A DNA stretch of 10,412 nt from Pelagibacteraceae bacterium BACL5 MAG-120820-bin39 (GTDB lineage: Bacteria > Pseudomonadota > Alphaproteobacteria > Pelagibacterales > Pelagibacteraceae): contig LIBV01000031.1 of NCBI GenBank assembly GCA_001438335.1, positions 1 to 10,412 of the forward strand. Reading direction: 5' to 3'. Shown here piece after piece: positions 1 through 6,290 of the stretch. Under the pieces are notes generated by a model. It did no database searches, was not told where the DNA came from, and saw only the letters and a list, made by a program, of their open reading frames with translations. The translations under genes were made by a program, and so were the position numbers. Numbering within the stretch: the first letter of the stretch is position 1; each line of letters begins with the position of its first letter.

Positions 1-278
1 CCTCGTCTTACAGAGTCATTATCCATACAAGGTAAATCATCATGTATTAAAGAATAGGCATGGATACACTCAACTGCTGCTCCGATTTTTATTAATGTGT
101 TATAATTAACATTAAATATTGATCCTACATCAAATAATATTTTTGATCGAATTTTTTTTCCTCCAGAAAAAAGACCGTAGCTCATTGGCAAAATTAATTC
201 AGTTCTTTTTTGTTTTTTAATAAAGCTTTTTAAGAAGGTATTTGTATCATTGGCAATTTTGATTAATCTATTTTGCAT
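1..278 (-). CDS. ispA: Farnesyl diphosphate synthase (polyprenyl synthetase), 5' part only
   Basis: Reading the minus strand from an ATG at 278 gives 92 codons open to the window edge; the rest of the gene lies outside. The encoded N-terminal third carries a GGKKIR segment (residues 39-44), the diphosphate-binding motif of trans-prenyltransferases. It is followed by the first Asp-rich motif DDLPCMD (residues 80-86) within HAYSLIHDD. The four-residue spacing between the aspartates (DDxxxxD) is typical of bacterial farnesyl/geranylgeranyl diphosphate synthases. These soluble enzymes condense IPP with DMAPP/GPP for isoprenoid, quinone and lipid-carrier synthesis. The start overlaps the end of xseB by 11 bases, so the two are probably cotranscribed and translationally coupled. 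An xseB-ispA(-dxs) order is common in Proteobacteria; whether dxs follows cannot be seen. Product chain length is inferred, not shown. Confidence 0.9.
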   Translation of the reverse strand, partial: MQNRLIKIANDTNTFLKSFIKKQKRTELILPMSYGLFSGGKKIRSKILFDVGSIFNVNYNTLIKIGAAVECIHAYSLIHDDLPCMDNDSVRR

Positions 279-513
279 TTTTTTTTGAGGTAATTTCAAA
301 AATTTTTTCTTTAGTTTTTTGATTTATAGTTTTGGAATTTTTTTGAAATTTTTTTTCTATTAAAATATTCAAATTCAATAATTTTTGATAATTATCAGTG
401 ACACTTTCTAAATCTTTTTCATTTTCAAGTTCTTTAATTAGTTTATCAGCTTCTATTGTTAAATCCTCTAATGAAAGGACATTATAATTATTTGTTAAAT
501 TTTTATCTTTCAT
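268..513 (-). CDS. xseB: Exodeoxyribonuclease VII small subunit
   Basis: This is an 81-residue, highly charged, all-helical-looking protein of the usual XseB size. XseB pairs in several copies with XseA to form exonuclease VII, a cytoplasmic single-strand DNA exonuclease used in repair. The family pattern is seen at residues 13-61: an LSLEDLTIEADKLIKEL segment, an acidic turn, then DNYQKLLNLNILIEKKF, matching the two-helix hairpin of XseB (consensus roughly FEeaLxeLExIVxxLE...yexGxxLxxxCexxL). The match is weak residue by residue, so position next to ispA, a common XseB location, carries much of the call. The ATG at 513 has no Shine-Dalgarno motif and lies only 20 bases from the divergent ATG of the next gene. 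The last 11 bases overlap the ispA start. Confidence 0.75.
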   Translation of the reverse strand: MKDKNLTNNYNVLSLEDLTIEADKLIKELENEKDLESVTDNYQKLLNLNILIEKKFQKNSKTINQKTKEKIFEITSKKNAK

Positions 514-533
514 ATATTAATCACTATTAATAC
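514..533. promoter_or_regulatory. 20-bp divergent intergenic region between xseB and tsaC/sua5
   Basis: Only 20 bases (all A/T except three C residues) separate the two divergent ATG codons. Both transcription starts must lie here or inside the opposite gene. On the plus strand TATATT at 513-518 and TATTAA at 525-530 resemble a -10 element; on the minus strand TATTAA at 532-527 does. No good -35 is visible, and in DNA this AT-rich such matches are expected by chance. The observation that leaders must be very short or absent follows directly from the spacing; the specific boxes are guesses. Confidence 0.3.
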
Positions 534-1466
534 ATGAAAATTAATCATTCAAATATTAAAAAAGCTAAAAAATTTCTAGATAATGAAGAGTGCGTAGCCG
601 TACCAACTGAAACAGTTTATGGTTTAGCTGCCAATGCTTATTCTGATATAGCTACTAAAAAAATTTTTCAATTAAAAAAAAGACCCAGAAATAACCCATT
701 AATAGTTCACTATAGTAATTTAAATGATCTTAAAAAAGATTGTTTAATTAATAAAGAATTTTTAAAATTATATAAAAAATTTTGTCCAGGCCCATTAACT
801 TTTATATTGCCCCTAAAGAAAAAATCTAAAATATCTAAAAATGTAACTAATAACAAAAAAAATTTAGCAGTAAGGTTTCCAAAACATAAAATTATGAGAG
901 CATTGTTAAAGAAAGTTAATTACCCTCTTGCAGCACCTAGTGCAAATTTATCAACCAGAGTGAGTGCAGTAAACCCTAATGATGTTAAAGATGATTTTGG
1001 TGAAAAAATAAAATACATTTTAAATGGTGGCCCATCATCAATTGGTGTTGAATCAACAATTATAGATATAGTAAAAAATCCTAAAATTCTAAGATTAGGT
1101 GGTCTTAAAATTTCTGAAATTCAAAAAACTTTAAAGAAAAGAATAAGAATTGAAAATAATCCGAAAAAAATATCAGCACCTGGACAATATAAACTACATT
1201 ATTCTCCTGGTATTCCAATTAAACTCGATGTTAAAAAAGCAAATAATAACCAAGCATTTTTGTTAATTAAAAAACAAAAAGATGATCAGCCTAATTATTA
1301 TTATCTAACAAAAACTAGGAACTTAAATGAAGCAGCTAGAAACCTGTATTCCACACTAAGACAAATTAAAAAAGATAAATTTAAATATATTGTTGTGCAA
1401 AAAATTCCGAGTATTGGACTAGGAAAAACTATTAATGATAGATTATTAAGAGCTTCAAAATTTTAA
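534..1466 (+). CDS. tsaC: L-threonylcarbamoyladenylate synthase, long Sua5 type
   Basis: This enzyme makes threonylcarbamoyl-AMP from Thr, bicarbonate and ATP, the first step of t6A modification at A37 of ANN-decoding tRNAs. The YrdC domain (about residues 7-200) shows VPTETVYGLAANA (23-35), the K-x-R motif KKRPRNNPL (48-56), CPGPLTF (84-90), PSANLS (135-140), GVESTIID (171-178) and RLGG (187-190). A linker SAPGQYKLHYSP (214-225) leads into a C-terminal Sua5 domain ending in GLGKTINDRLLRAS (295-308). At 310 residues it is the long Sua5 form rather than the roughly 190-residue TsaC; sua5 or ywlC would be equally fair symbols. It heads a plus-strand run, with the ABC ATPase starting one base after its stop. 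No Shine-Dalgarno motif precedes the ATG, and the YrdC motifs begin soon after residue 20, which supports this start. Confidence 0.95.
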   Translation: MKINHSNIKKAKKFLDNEECVAVPTETVYGLAANAYSDIATKKIFQLKKRPRNNPLIVHYSNLNDLKKDCLINKEFLKLYKKFCPGPLTFILPLKKKSKISKNVTNNKKNLAVRFPKHKIMRALLKKVNYPLAAPSANLSTRVSAVNPNDVKDDFGEKIKYILNGGPSSIGVESTIIDIVKNPKILRLGGLKISEIQKTLKKRIRIENNPKKISAPGQYKLHYSPGIPIKLDVKKANNNQAFLLIKKQKDDQPNYYYLTKTRNLNEAARNLYSTLRQIKKDKFKYIVVQKIPSIGLGKTINDRLLRASKF

Positions 1467-1467
1467 A

Positions 1468-2190
1468 ATGTCAAATTCCATAGAAGTTATTAATCTTACA
1501 AAAAAATATAATTTAAAAACTGCTGTTAATAATTTAAATTTTAAAATTAGTGAAAACCAAATGATTGGTTTACTGGGCCCAAATGGTTGTGGCAAAACTA
1601 CTACGATAGGAATGATCCTTGGACTACTTAAGCCAAGTAGTGGCAAAGTATTAATTAATGGATTAGATATTGAAAATAATAAGATTTCTGTTCTAAATAA
1701 AATGAATTTTATTTCCCCCTATATTGAGTTACCAAAAAAACTTAAGGTAAGGCAAAATTTGACTGTTTATGGAAAATTATACAATATTGATAATTTAGCA
1801 GATAGAATAAATTTTCTTGCAAGCAAGTTAAGGCTGGAAGATCTTTTGGATAAAGTTACTGGAGAACTTTCATCTGGACAAAAAAATAGAGTAAGTTTAG
1901 CAAAAGCATTAATAAATGATCCTACAGTTCTTTTGCTTGATGAGCCAACAGCTTCACTAGATCCTGAAACTGGAGATTTTATTAGAACTTTTTTAGAAGA
2001 TTATAAAAACGAAAAAAATATTTCCATCTTACTTGCTTCTCATAATATGAATGAAGTAAAACGATTATGTGACTCAGTTTTAATGATGAAAGATGGTGAA
2101 ATTATTGATCAAGGTACACCTGATGAATTAATTCAAAAACATGGAAGACAAAACTTAGAGGAAGTATTTTTAAAACTTATAAGAAATTAA
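1468..2190 (+). CDS. ABC-2 type exporter, ATP-binding subunit
   Basis: This 240-residue nucleotide-binding subunit should energise the membrane protein encoded one base downstream. Visible motifs are Walker A GPNGCGKTT (37-45), signature LSSGQ (134-138), Walker B VLLLDEP (154-160, with D158 and E159), D-loop SLD (163-165) and the switch histidine H192. The region where the Q-loop glutamine is expected reads NFISPYIELP (80-89), with no Gln; this SPY.xLP form is, to my knowledge, characteristic of a subgroup of ABC-2 ATPases rather than damage. The fold resembles the NodI/DrrA/YadG group, which work with ABC-2 permeases to export drugs, lipids or polysaccharides. The substrate cannot be told from sequence. 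It is probably cotranscribed with the upstream t6A gene, though the functional link between them is not obvious. Confidence 0.93.
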   Translation: MSNSIEVINLTKKYNLKTAVNNLNFKISENQMIGLLGPNGCGKTTTIGMILGLLKPSSGKVLINGLDIENNKISVLNKMNFISPYIELPKKLKVRQNLTVYGKLYNIDNLADRINFLASKLRLEDLLDKVTGELSSGQKNRVSLAKALINDPTVLLLDEPTASLDPETGDFIRTFLEDYKNEKNISILLASHNMNEVKRLCDSVLMMKDGEIIDQGTPDELIQKHGRQNLEEVFLKLIRN

Positions 2191-2191
2191 A

Positions 2192-2983
2192 ATGAACTTA
2201 ACAAGAATATATGGTCTATTTCTTAGACATTTTTATTTAATTACCCAATCATTTCCTAGAATATTAGATTTAATATATTGGCCTTCAATTCAAATAACAT
2301 TATGGGGTTTTATTTCAAATTTTTTTGCAACATACAGTAACTACTATAGTGGTGCAGTGGGTGTTATTTTATCATGCGCTATTCTTTATGACTTTTTGTT
2401 TAGAACAAGTATTGGGTTTAATATGCTATTCTTAGAAGAAATTTGGAGTAGAAATTTTACAAATTTATTCATATCGCCAATTAAGATTAGTGAAATAATT
2501 GTTTCACTTGTTTTTACGGCCTTAATAAGAGCTTTGATTGGGCTAGTGCCCGCAATACTTTTAACTTCACCAATTTTTGGAATTTCCTTGCTAGATCTAG
2601 GAATGCCTCTTGCTTATCTTTTTTTAAGTTTATATATTTTTGGAATAACACTTGGATTGTTCGTTTCAGCTGGTCTATTAAGATTTGGACCGTCCTTTGA
2701 AAATATTGCTTGGTCTACTATGTTTTTGTTAGCACCTTTTGGATGCATCTATTATCCTGTAGAAACTTTGCCAGAAATTTTTCAATTAATTGCTTATGCA
2801 CTACCTCTTGTGTATATCTTTGAGGAAACAAGAAATATTTTAGTAAATCAAATTGTTGATTATGAAAATATTTTGCAGGCATTCTATTTAAATATTTTTT
2901 ATCTAATAGTTGCTATTTATGTATTTTATTATTCCTTTAATAAAGCAAGAGATAAAGGCACCTTAATTAATATTGGAGAATAG
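2192..2983 (+). CDS. ABC-2 type exporter, membrane permease subunit
   Basis: This 263-residue integral inner-membrane protein has about six hydrophobic segments, at roughly residues 25-45, 54-76, 100-126, 137-163, 170-188 and 229-249. Between the second and third lies EEIWSRNFTNLFISPIKISE (82-101), the cytoplasmic coupling segment of ABC-2 permeases (compare EExRxGTLExLLxTPxxxxE), which contacts the ATPase. The C-terminal part has YPVETLPEIFQLIAYALPL (188-206), also typical of the family. It starts one base after the ATPase stop, so the pair forms a two-gene half-transporter that presumably dimerises. Its stop codon is two bases from the 3' end of the oppositely oriented tRNA gene, with no hairpin terminator between, so transcripts probably run on as tRNA antisense. 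Substrate unknown. Confidence 0.9.
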   Translation: MNLTRIYGLFLRHFYLITQSFPRILDLIYWPSIQITLWGFISNFFATYSNYYSGAVGVILSCAILYDFLFRTSIGFNMLFLEEIWSRNFTNLFISPIKISEIIVSLVFTALIRALIGLVPAILLTSPIFGISLLDLGMPLAYLFLSLYIFGITLGLFVSAGLLRFGPSFENIAWSTMFLLAPFGCIYYPVETLPEIFQLIAYALPLVYIFEETRNILVNQIVDYENILQAFYLNIFYLIVAIYVFYYSFNKARDKGTLINIGE

Positions 2984-2985
2984 AG

Positions 2986-3062
2986 TGGTGCGCCTGCTAG
3001 GAGTTGAACCCAGAACCTCCTGATCCGAAGTCAGGCGCTCTATCCAATTGAGCTACAAGCGC
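2986..3062 (-). tRNA. tRNA-Arg, anticodon TCG, CCA encoded
   Basis: The minus strand folds into a complete 77-base cloverleaf. The acceptor stem is GCGCTTG/CAGGCGC (one G-U pair). The D-stem is GCTC/GAGC with GG in the loop. The anticodon stem is CCTGA/TCAGG around the loop CTTCGGA, the variable loop is five bases, and the T-stem is CTGGG/CCTAG with loop TTCAACT. The discriminator is A73, followed by an encoded CCA at 2988-2986. The anticodon (3028-3026) is TCG, reading CGA and, by U34 wobble, possibly other CGN codons. A20 and C35, known arginine identity elements in E. coli, are both present. It sits antisense between two plus-strand genes: 2 bases from the ABC permease stop and 23 bases from the next ATG. 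No terminator is visible after the CCA. Confidence 0.96.
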
Positions 3063-3090
3063 ATATAGTATTAATATAACATAATATGGA
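3063..3090. promoter_or_regulatory. Short divergent promoter region for tRNA-Arg (-) and pseudouridine synthase (+)
   Basis: This AT-only-looking spacer must start the tRNA on the minus strand and may start the synthase on the plus strand. Minus-strand -10 candidates are TATTAT (3086-3081, start near 3074) and TATATT (3078-3073). Plus-strand candidates are TATAGT (3064-3069) and TATAAC (3075-3080); the latter would place the start at about the ATG. No convincing -35 hexamer is present for any of them. The synthase may instead rely on readthrough from the genes upstream of the tRNA. The individual boxes are low confidence. Confidence 0.3.
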
Positions 3091-4066
3091 AAAAAAAATT
3101 AATTTAATAGCTTCAACTGAAGAAATAAGCTTAAGATTAGATGTTTTTATTAACAAACATCAAAAAGATATCAGCAGAACAAGAATTAAAAACTTAATCT
3201 TAGATAAAAAAGTTAAACTTAATAATTCAATTATTCTCGATCCCTCAAAAAAAATTTTACCTGGTGATAAAATATATTTAGAAATACCAGAGCCAAAAAC
3301 AGCGTCATTAAAGCCTTATGATTATAAACTAGATATTATTTTTGAAGATGAAGATCTTATAGTTCTAAATAAGCCAGCTGGTATTGTAATGCATCCGGGT
3401 GCAGGTAATTATGATAATACAATTGTTAATGCATTAGTGAATTATGATAAAGATTCCTTATCCAATATTGGGGATGAATTAAGACCAGGTATTGTACATA
3501 GAATAGATAAAGACACATCAGGATTAGTTGTGATTGCTAAAAATAATTTTACTCACGAACATTTATCCAATCAATTTAATGAGCATAGCATAACTAGAAT
3601 TTATCAATTACTAGTATGGGGAAAATTGCGCCCCTCTAAAGGGAGAATTGAAACATTTATTACAAGAAGTTCAAAAAATAGACAAATGATGGAAGTAAGT
3701 AATTCTAAAGGTAAAAAAGCAATTACTAACTATGAAACTATTGAAGTTTTTGAAAATAAAAATACCCCCACCCTAAGTTTAATTGAGTGCAAATTAGAAA
3801 CTGGAAGAACGCATCAAATTCGTGTTCATATGAATTATTTAGGTCATAGTATTTTAGGTGACAACAAATACAAAAAAAAATATAAAAAAATAAAAAATAT
3901 TAATTTAGAGTTAGAAAATCTAATAATAAGTCTAGATAGACAGTTTCTACATGCTAAAACTTTAGGATTTACTCATCCAAAAAAAAATCAAGAAATGATA
4001 TTTTCCTCAATTTTGCCACAAGAACTTAGTATTATTTTAGAAAGTCTTGGAAAAACTACTAAATAA
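3086..4066 (+). CDS. rluD: Ribosomal large-subunit pseudouridine synthase, RluA/RluD family
   Basis: This cytoplasmic enzyme isomerises specific uridines in RNA, for RluD those in helix 69 of 23S rRNA. The N-terminal S4 RNA-binding domain covers about residues 16-67 (LRLDVFINK, SRTRIKNLI, VKLNN, PGDKIYLEIP). The catalytic domain follows: LNKPAGIVMHPG (94-105), the motif HRIDKDTSGL (138-147) with the probable nucleophile D141, then GRTHQIRVH (240-248) and FLHA (287-290). The 326-residue length and the S4 domain fit RluD or RluC; the MHPG context and its place next to rpoH, usual in Alphaproteobacteria, favour RluD, but the exact target site is inferred. A run of nine A residues (3090-3098) encodes the Lys-rich start. 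No Shine-Dalgarno motif precedes the ATG. It is 41 bases upstream of rpoH, with which it may be cotranscribed. Confidence 0.92.
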   Translation: MEKKINLIASTEEISLRLDVFINKHQKDISRTRIKNLILDKKVKLNNSIILDPSKKILPGDKIYLEIPEPKTASLKPYDYKLDIIFEDEDLIVLNKPAGIVMHPGAGNYDNTIVNALVNYDKDSLSNIGDELRPGIVHRIDKDTSGLVVIAKNNFTHEHLSNQFNEHSITRIYQLLVWGKLRPSKGRIETFITRSSKNRQMMEVSNSKGKKAITNYETIEVFENKNTPTLSLIECKLETGRTHQIRVHMNYLGHSILGDNKYKKKYKKIKNINLELENLIISLDRQFLHAKTLGFTHPKKNQEMIFSSILPQELSIILESLGKTTK

Positions 4067-4070
4067 GTGA

Positions 4071-4100
4071 TTGAAATATTAAAATAATTAATTAGATAAA
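4071..4100 (+). promoter_or_regulatory. Candidate promoter directly upstream of rpoH
   Basis: TTGAAA (4071-4076) and GATAAA (4095-4100) are separated by 18 bases, giving 5/6 and 4/6 matches to the sigma-70 -35 and -10 consensus. A start 6-7 bases downstream would fall at about 4107, one base before the rpoH ATG, giving an almost leaderless mRNA. TTGAAA is also the core of the sigma-32 -35 element, but no CCCAT-like -10 follows at the right distance. Base composition makes chance matches likely. Confidence 0.35.
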
Positions 4101-4107
4101 CTAATCG

Positions 4108-5001
4108 ATGAATGTAGCTTTAAATAATAACTTACCTGCTCTAAGCAATGAAGGTGGTCTGTCTGCGTATTTAGAACAGATTAAAAAATTTCCAATGCTG
4201 GATGCAGAAGAAGAATACATGTTGGCAAAAAATTGGAAAACTACAGGAAATATTAAAGCTGCTGAAAAACTTGTAACAAGTCATTTACGTTTAGTTGCTA
4301 AAATTGCAATGGGATACAAGGGTTATGGTCTACCAGTTAATGAAATGATTTCAGAAGGGAATGTTGGGTTAATGCATGCTGTCAAAAAATTTGAACCTGA
4401 AAAAGGCTTTAGATTAGCAACCTATGCCATGTGGTGGATTAAGGCTTCTATTCAAGAATATATCCTAAGATCTTGGAGTTTAGTCAAAATTGGAACGACC
4501 ACTGCACAAAAAAAATTATTTTTTAATCTAAAAAAAATTAAAAACCAAATAGCTCCTCAATCTGAAGGAGATTTAAGAAATGAACATGTTGAAGAAATAG
4601 CAAATAAACTAGATGTTAGTAAAGAGGAAGTAATTTCAATGAATAGAAGACTTTCAGGGAAAGAGTTTTCTTTAAATGCTCAAGTTGGAGAAGATGGTGA
4701 TGAATGGCAAGATTGGCTAGTTGATAAAGAGTTAGACCATGACCTTAAATTTGCACATCAAGAAGAAATGAAACAAAGAAAAGATTTGTTAAAAAATTCT
4801 ATACAAGTATTAAATCAAAGAGAAAAAGAAATTTTATTTTCAAGAAGATTAAATGATAACCCAACTACTTTAGAAGATTTAAGTAAAAAATATAAAATCA
4901 GCAGAGAAAGAGTTAGACAAATAGAAAATAAAGCATTTGAAAAATTACAAAAACATATGCTTATTCTAGCAAAATCTAAAAATTTGTTGCCTGCAAACTA
5001 A
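4108..5001 (+). CDS. rpoH: RNA polymerase sigma-32 (heat-shock) factor
   Basis: This 297-residue group 3 sigma factor directs RNA polymerase to heat-shock promoters. Region 1.2 is at about residues 17-40 (GGLSAYLEQIKKFPMLDAEEE). Region 2 covers about 52-125, with AEKLVTSHLRLVAKIA (52-67), LPVNEMISEGNVGLMHAVKKFEP (75-97) and the 2.3/2.4 segment FRLATYAMWWIKASIQEYI (101-119). The RpoH box QKKLFFNLKK (134-143), nearly identical to the E. coli form, separates it from housekeeping sigma factors. Region 4.2 has the helix-turn-helix TLEDLSKKYKISRERVRQIE (254-273). Its likely protease FtsH is encoded 4.5 kb away on the opposite strand. There is no Shine-Dalgarno motif; a weak hairpin ATTAG-ATAAA-CTAAT (4091-4105) ends two bases before the ATG. 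Its stop codon overlaps that of purA. Confidence 0.97.
   Translation: MNVALNNNLPALSNEGGLSAYLEQIKKFPMLDAEEEYMLAKNWKTTGNIKAAEKLVTSHLRLVAKIAMGYKGYGLPVNEMISEGNVGLMHAVKKFEPEKGFRLATYAMWWIKASIQEYILRSWSLVKIGTTTAQKKLFFNLKKIKNQIAPQSEGDLRNEHVEEIANKLDVSKEEVISMNRRLSGKEFSLNAQVGEDGDEWQDWLVDKELDHDLKFAHQEEMKQRKDLLKNSIQVLNQREKEILFSRRLNDNPTTLEDLSKKYKISRERVRQIENKAFEKLQKHMLILAKSKNLLPAN
4998..5001. other. Tail-to-tail stop-codon overlap (CTAA) of rpoH and purA
   Basis: The four bases CTAA hold TAA on the plus strand (4999-5001, end of rpoH) and TAG on the minus strand (5000-4998, end of purA). No intergenic DNA is left for a terminator, so each mRNA must end inside the opposite gene or through a factor-dependent mechanism. 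Confidence 0.97.
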
Positions 5002-6290
5002 ACATCAAAAGGATTTTCAATTAATATTGTATCTTTTCTTTCTGGGCTTGTGGATACACTTGATACCTTTGCTCCAATAAAATCTTCTAAAGCAAAAATA
5101 TAATTCTTAGCATTTTCTGGTAATGCTTCGATGTTTTTAATTCCATTTGTAGAACACTTCCATCCTGGAAAAGTTTTATAGATAGGTTTTATCTTTAATT
5201 GATCCTCCACTGCAGCTGGAAGATAATCTATTTTTTTTCCATCAAGCTCATATTGAATACACATTTTAATTTCATCTAACTCATCAAGAACATCAAGTTT
5301 AGTCAAAGCAATCCCATCAATTCCTGAAATTTTTATTGTTTGTCTGACCAAAACTCCATCAAACCAACCACATCTTCTTTTTCTACTCGTTACTGTTCCA
5401 AACTCTTTACCTCTTGTTCCCAACAACTCTCCAACTTCATCCTTCAACTCTGTTGGGAATGGTCCTTCACCTACTCTAGTTGTATAAGCTTTGGTAATGC
5501 CTAAAACATAATGTATTGAATTAGGTCCACATCCTGAACCAGTTGCCGCACTAGATGCTACAGTATTAGATGAAGTTACAAAAGGGTAAGTTCCATGATC
5601 AACATCAAGTAATATTCCTTGCGCACCCTCAAATAATATTCTTTTTTTCTGTTTTTTAAACTCATCTATCTTTAACCAAACTGGTTGAGAAAACTTTAAA
5701 ATTTCAGGTGCAATTTTTAATAAATCTTTTTTTAACTGATCTTTTTTGAATATTTCTTTTCCTAAGCCTTTTCTAATTGCATTATGATGTTGAAGCACTG
5801 ACTCAAGTCTTTGGTCTAAATTTTTTTCAGATCTTAAATCCATAACCCTTATAGATCTTCTTCCCACCTTATCTTCATAAGCAGGCCCAATACCTCTTCT
5901 TGTAGTTCCAATCTTGCCTTTGCCAGCCGCATCTTCTCTAATTTCATCCATTTCCCTATGAAAAGGTAAAATTAAATTTGCAGCCTCAGAAATAATAAAG
6001 TTATCGATATTTACCTCTACACCTTTTTCTTTAATTTCTTGAATTTCTTCCAACAATGCCCATGGATCAACAACAACACCATTACCAATTATTGAAATCT
6101 TATTTTTTCTAACTATTCCAGATGGCAATAATCTTAACTTATATGTAATTCCATCAATCACCAATGTGTGGCCAGCATTATGTCCACCTTGAAAACGTAT
6201 AACTACATCTGCTTGTTCTGAAAGCCAGTCAACTATTTTGCCTTTACCTTCATCTCCCCACTGCGAGCCTACTACTACTATATTTCTCAT
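4998..6290 (-). CDS. purA: Adenylosuccinate synthetase
   Basis: This enzyme joins IMP and aspartate using GTP, the first committed step to AMP; it acts in the cytoplasm as a homodimer. At 430 residues it matches the family length (E. coli 432). Motifs in order: WGDEGKGK (11-18, with catalytic D13), GGHNAGHT (35-42, with H41), GTTRRGIGPAYEDK (128-141), FEGAQGILLDVDHGTYPFVT (220-239), TRVGEGPFPTEL (271-282), GTVTSRKRRCGWFD (298-311), the GTP-binding TKLDVLD (330-336) and STSPERKDT (413-421). No key residue appears lost. It is the last gene of the ftsH-led run; its ATG overlaps the thiD stop by one base (TAATG, 6292-6288), suggesting termination-reinitiation coupling. Its own stop overlaps the rpoH stop. 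Confidence 0.98.
   Translation of the reverse strand: MRNIVVVGSQWGDEGKGKIVDWLSEQADVVIRFQGGHNAGHTLVIDGITYKLRLLPSGIVRKNKISIIGNGVVVDPWALLEEIQEIKEKGVEVNIDNFIISEAANLILPFHREMDEIREDAAGKGKIGTTRRGIGPAYEDKVGRRSIRVMDLRSEKNLDQRLESVLQHHNAIRKGLGKEIFKKDQLKKDLLKIAPEILKFSQPVWLKIDEFKKQKKRILFEGAQGILLDVDHGTYPFVTSSNTVASSAATGSGCGPNSIHYVLGITKAYTTRVGEGPFPTELKDEVGELLGTRGKEFGTVTSRKRRCGWFDGVLVRQTIKISGIDGIALTKLDVLDELDEIKMCIQYELDGKKIDYLPAAVEDQLKIKPIYKTFPGWKCSTNGIKNIEALPENAKNYIFALEDFIGAKVSSVSTSPERKDTILIENPFDV

Noticed and set aside
514..533. Confident sigma-70 promoters in the xseB/tsaC gap
   Set aside because: The -10-like hexamers are made of A/T only and lack a -35 partner; chance matches are expected at this base composition.
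1455..1646. 63-codon minus-strand open frame opposite the start of the ABC ATPase
   Set aside because: It is the antisense of the ATPase start and Walker A coding region, has no family resemblance, and overlaps a well-supported gene completely.
1468..2983. A novel defence or secretion system around the ABC pair
   Set aside because: Both proteins are ordinary ABC-2 exporter subunits and the surrounding genes are housekeeping; nothing accessory accompanies them.
2981..2990. Rho-independent terminator between the ABC permease and the tRNA
   Set aside because: Only two bases separate them; the GC-rich hairpin in this area is the tRNA itself.
2986..3062. tRNA as a possible integration (att) site
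   Set aside because: No integrase gene, no repeat of the tRNA 3' end and no foreign-looking genes are present on either side.
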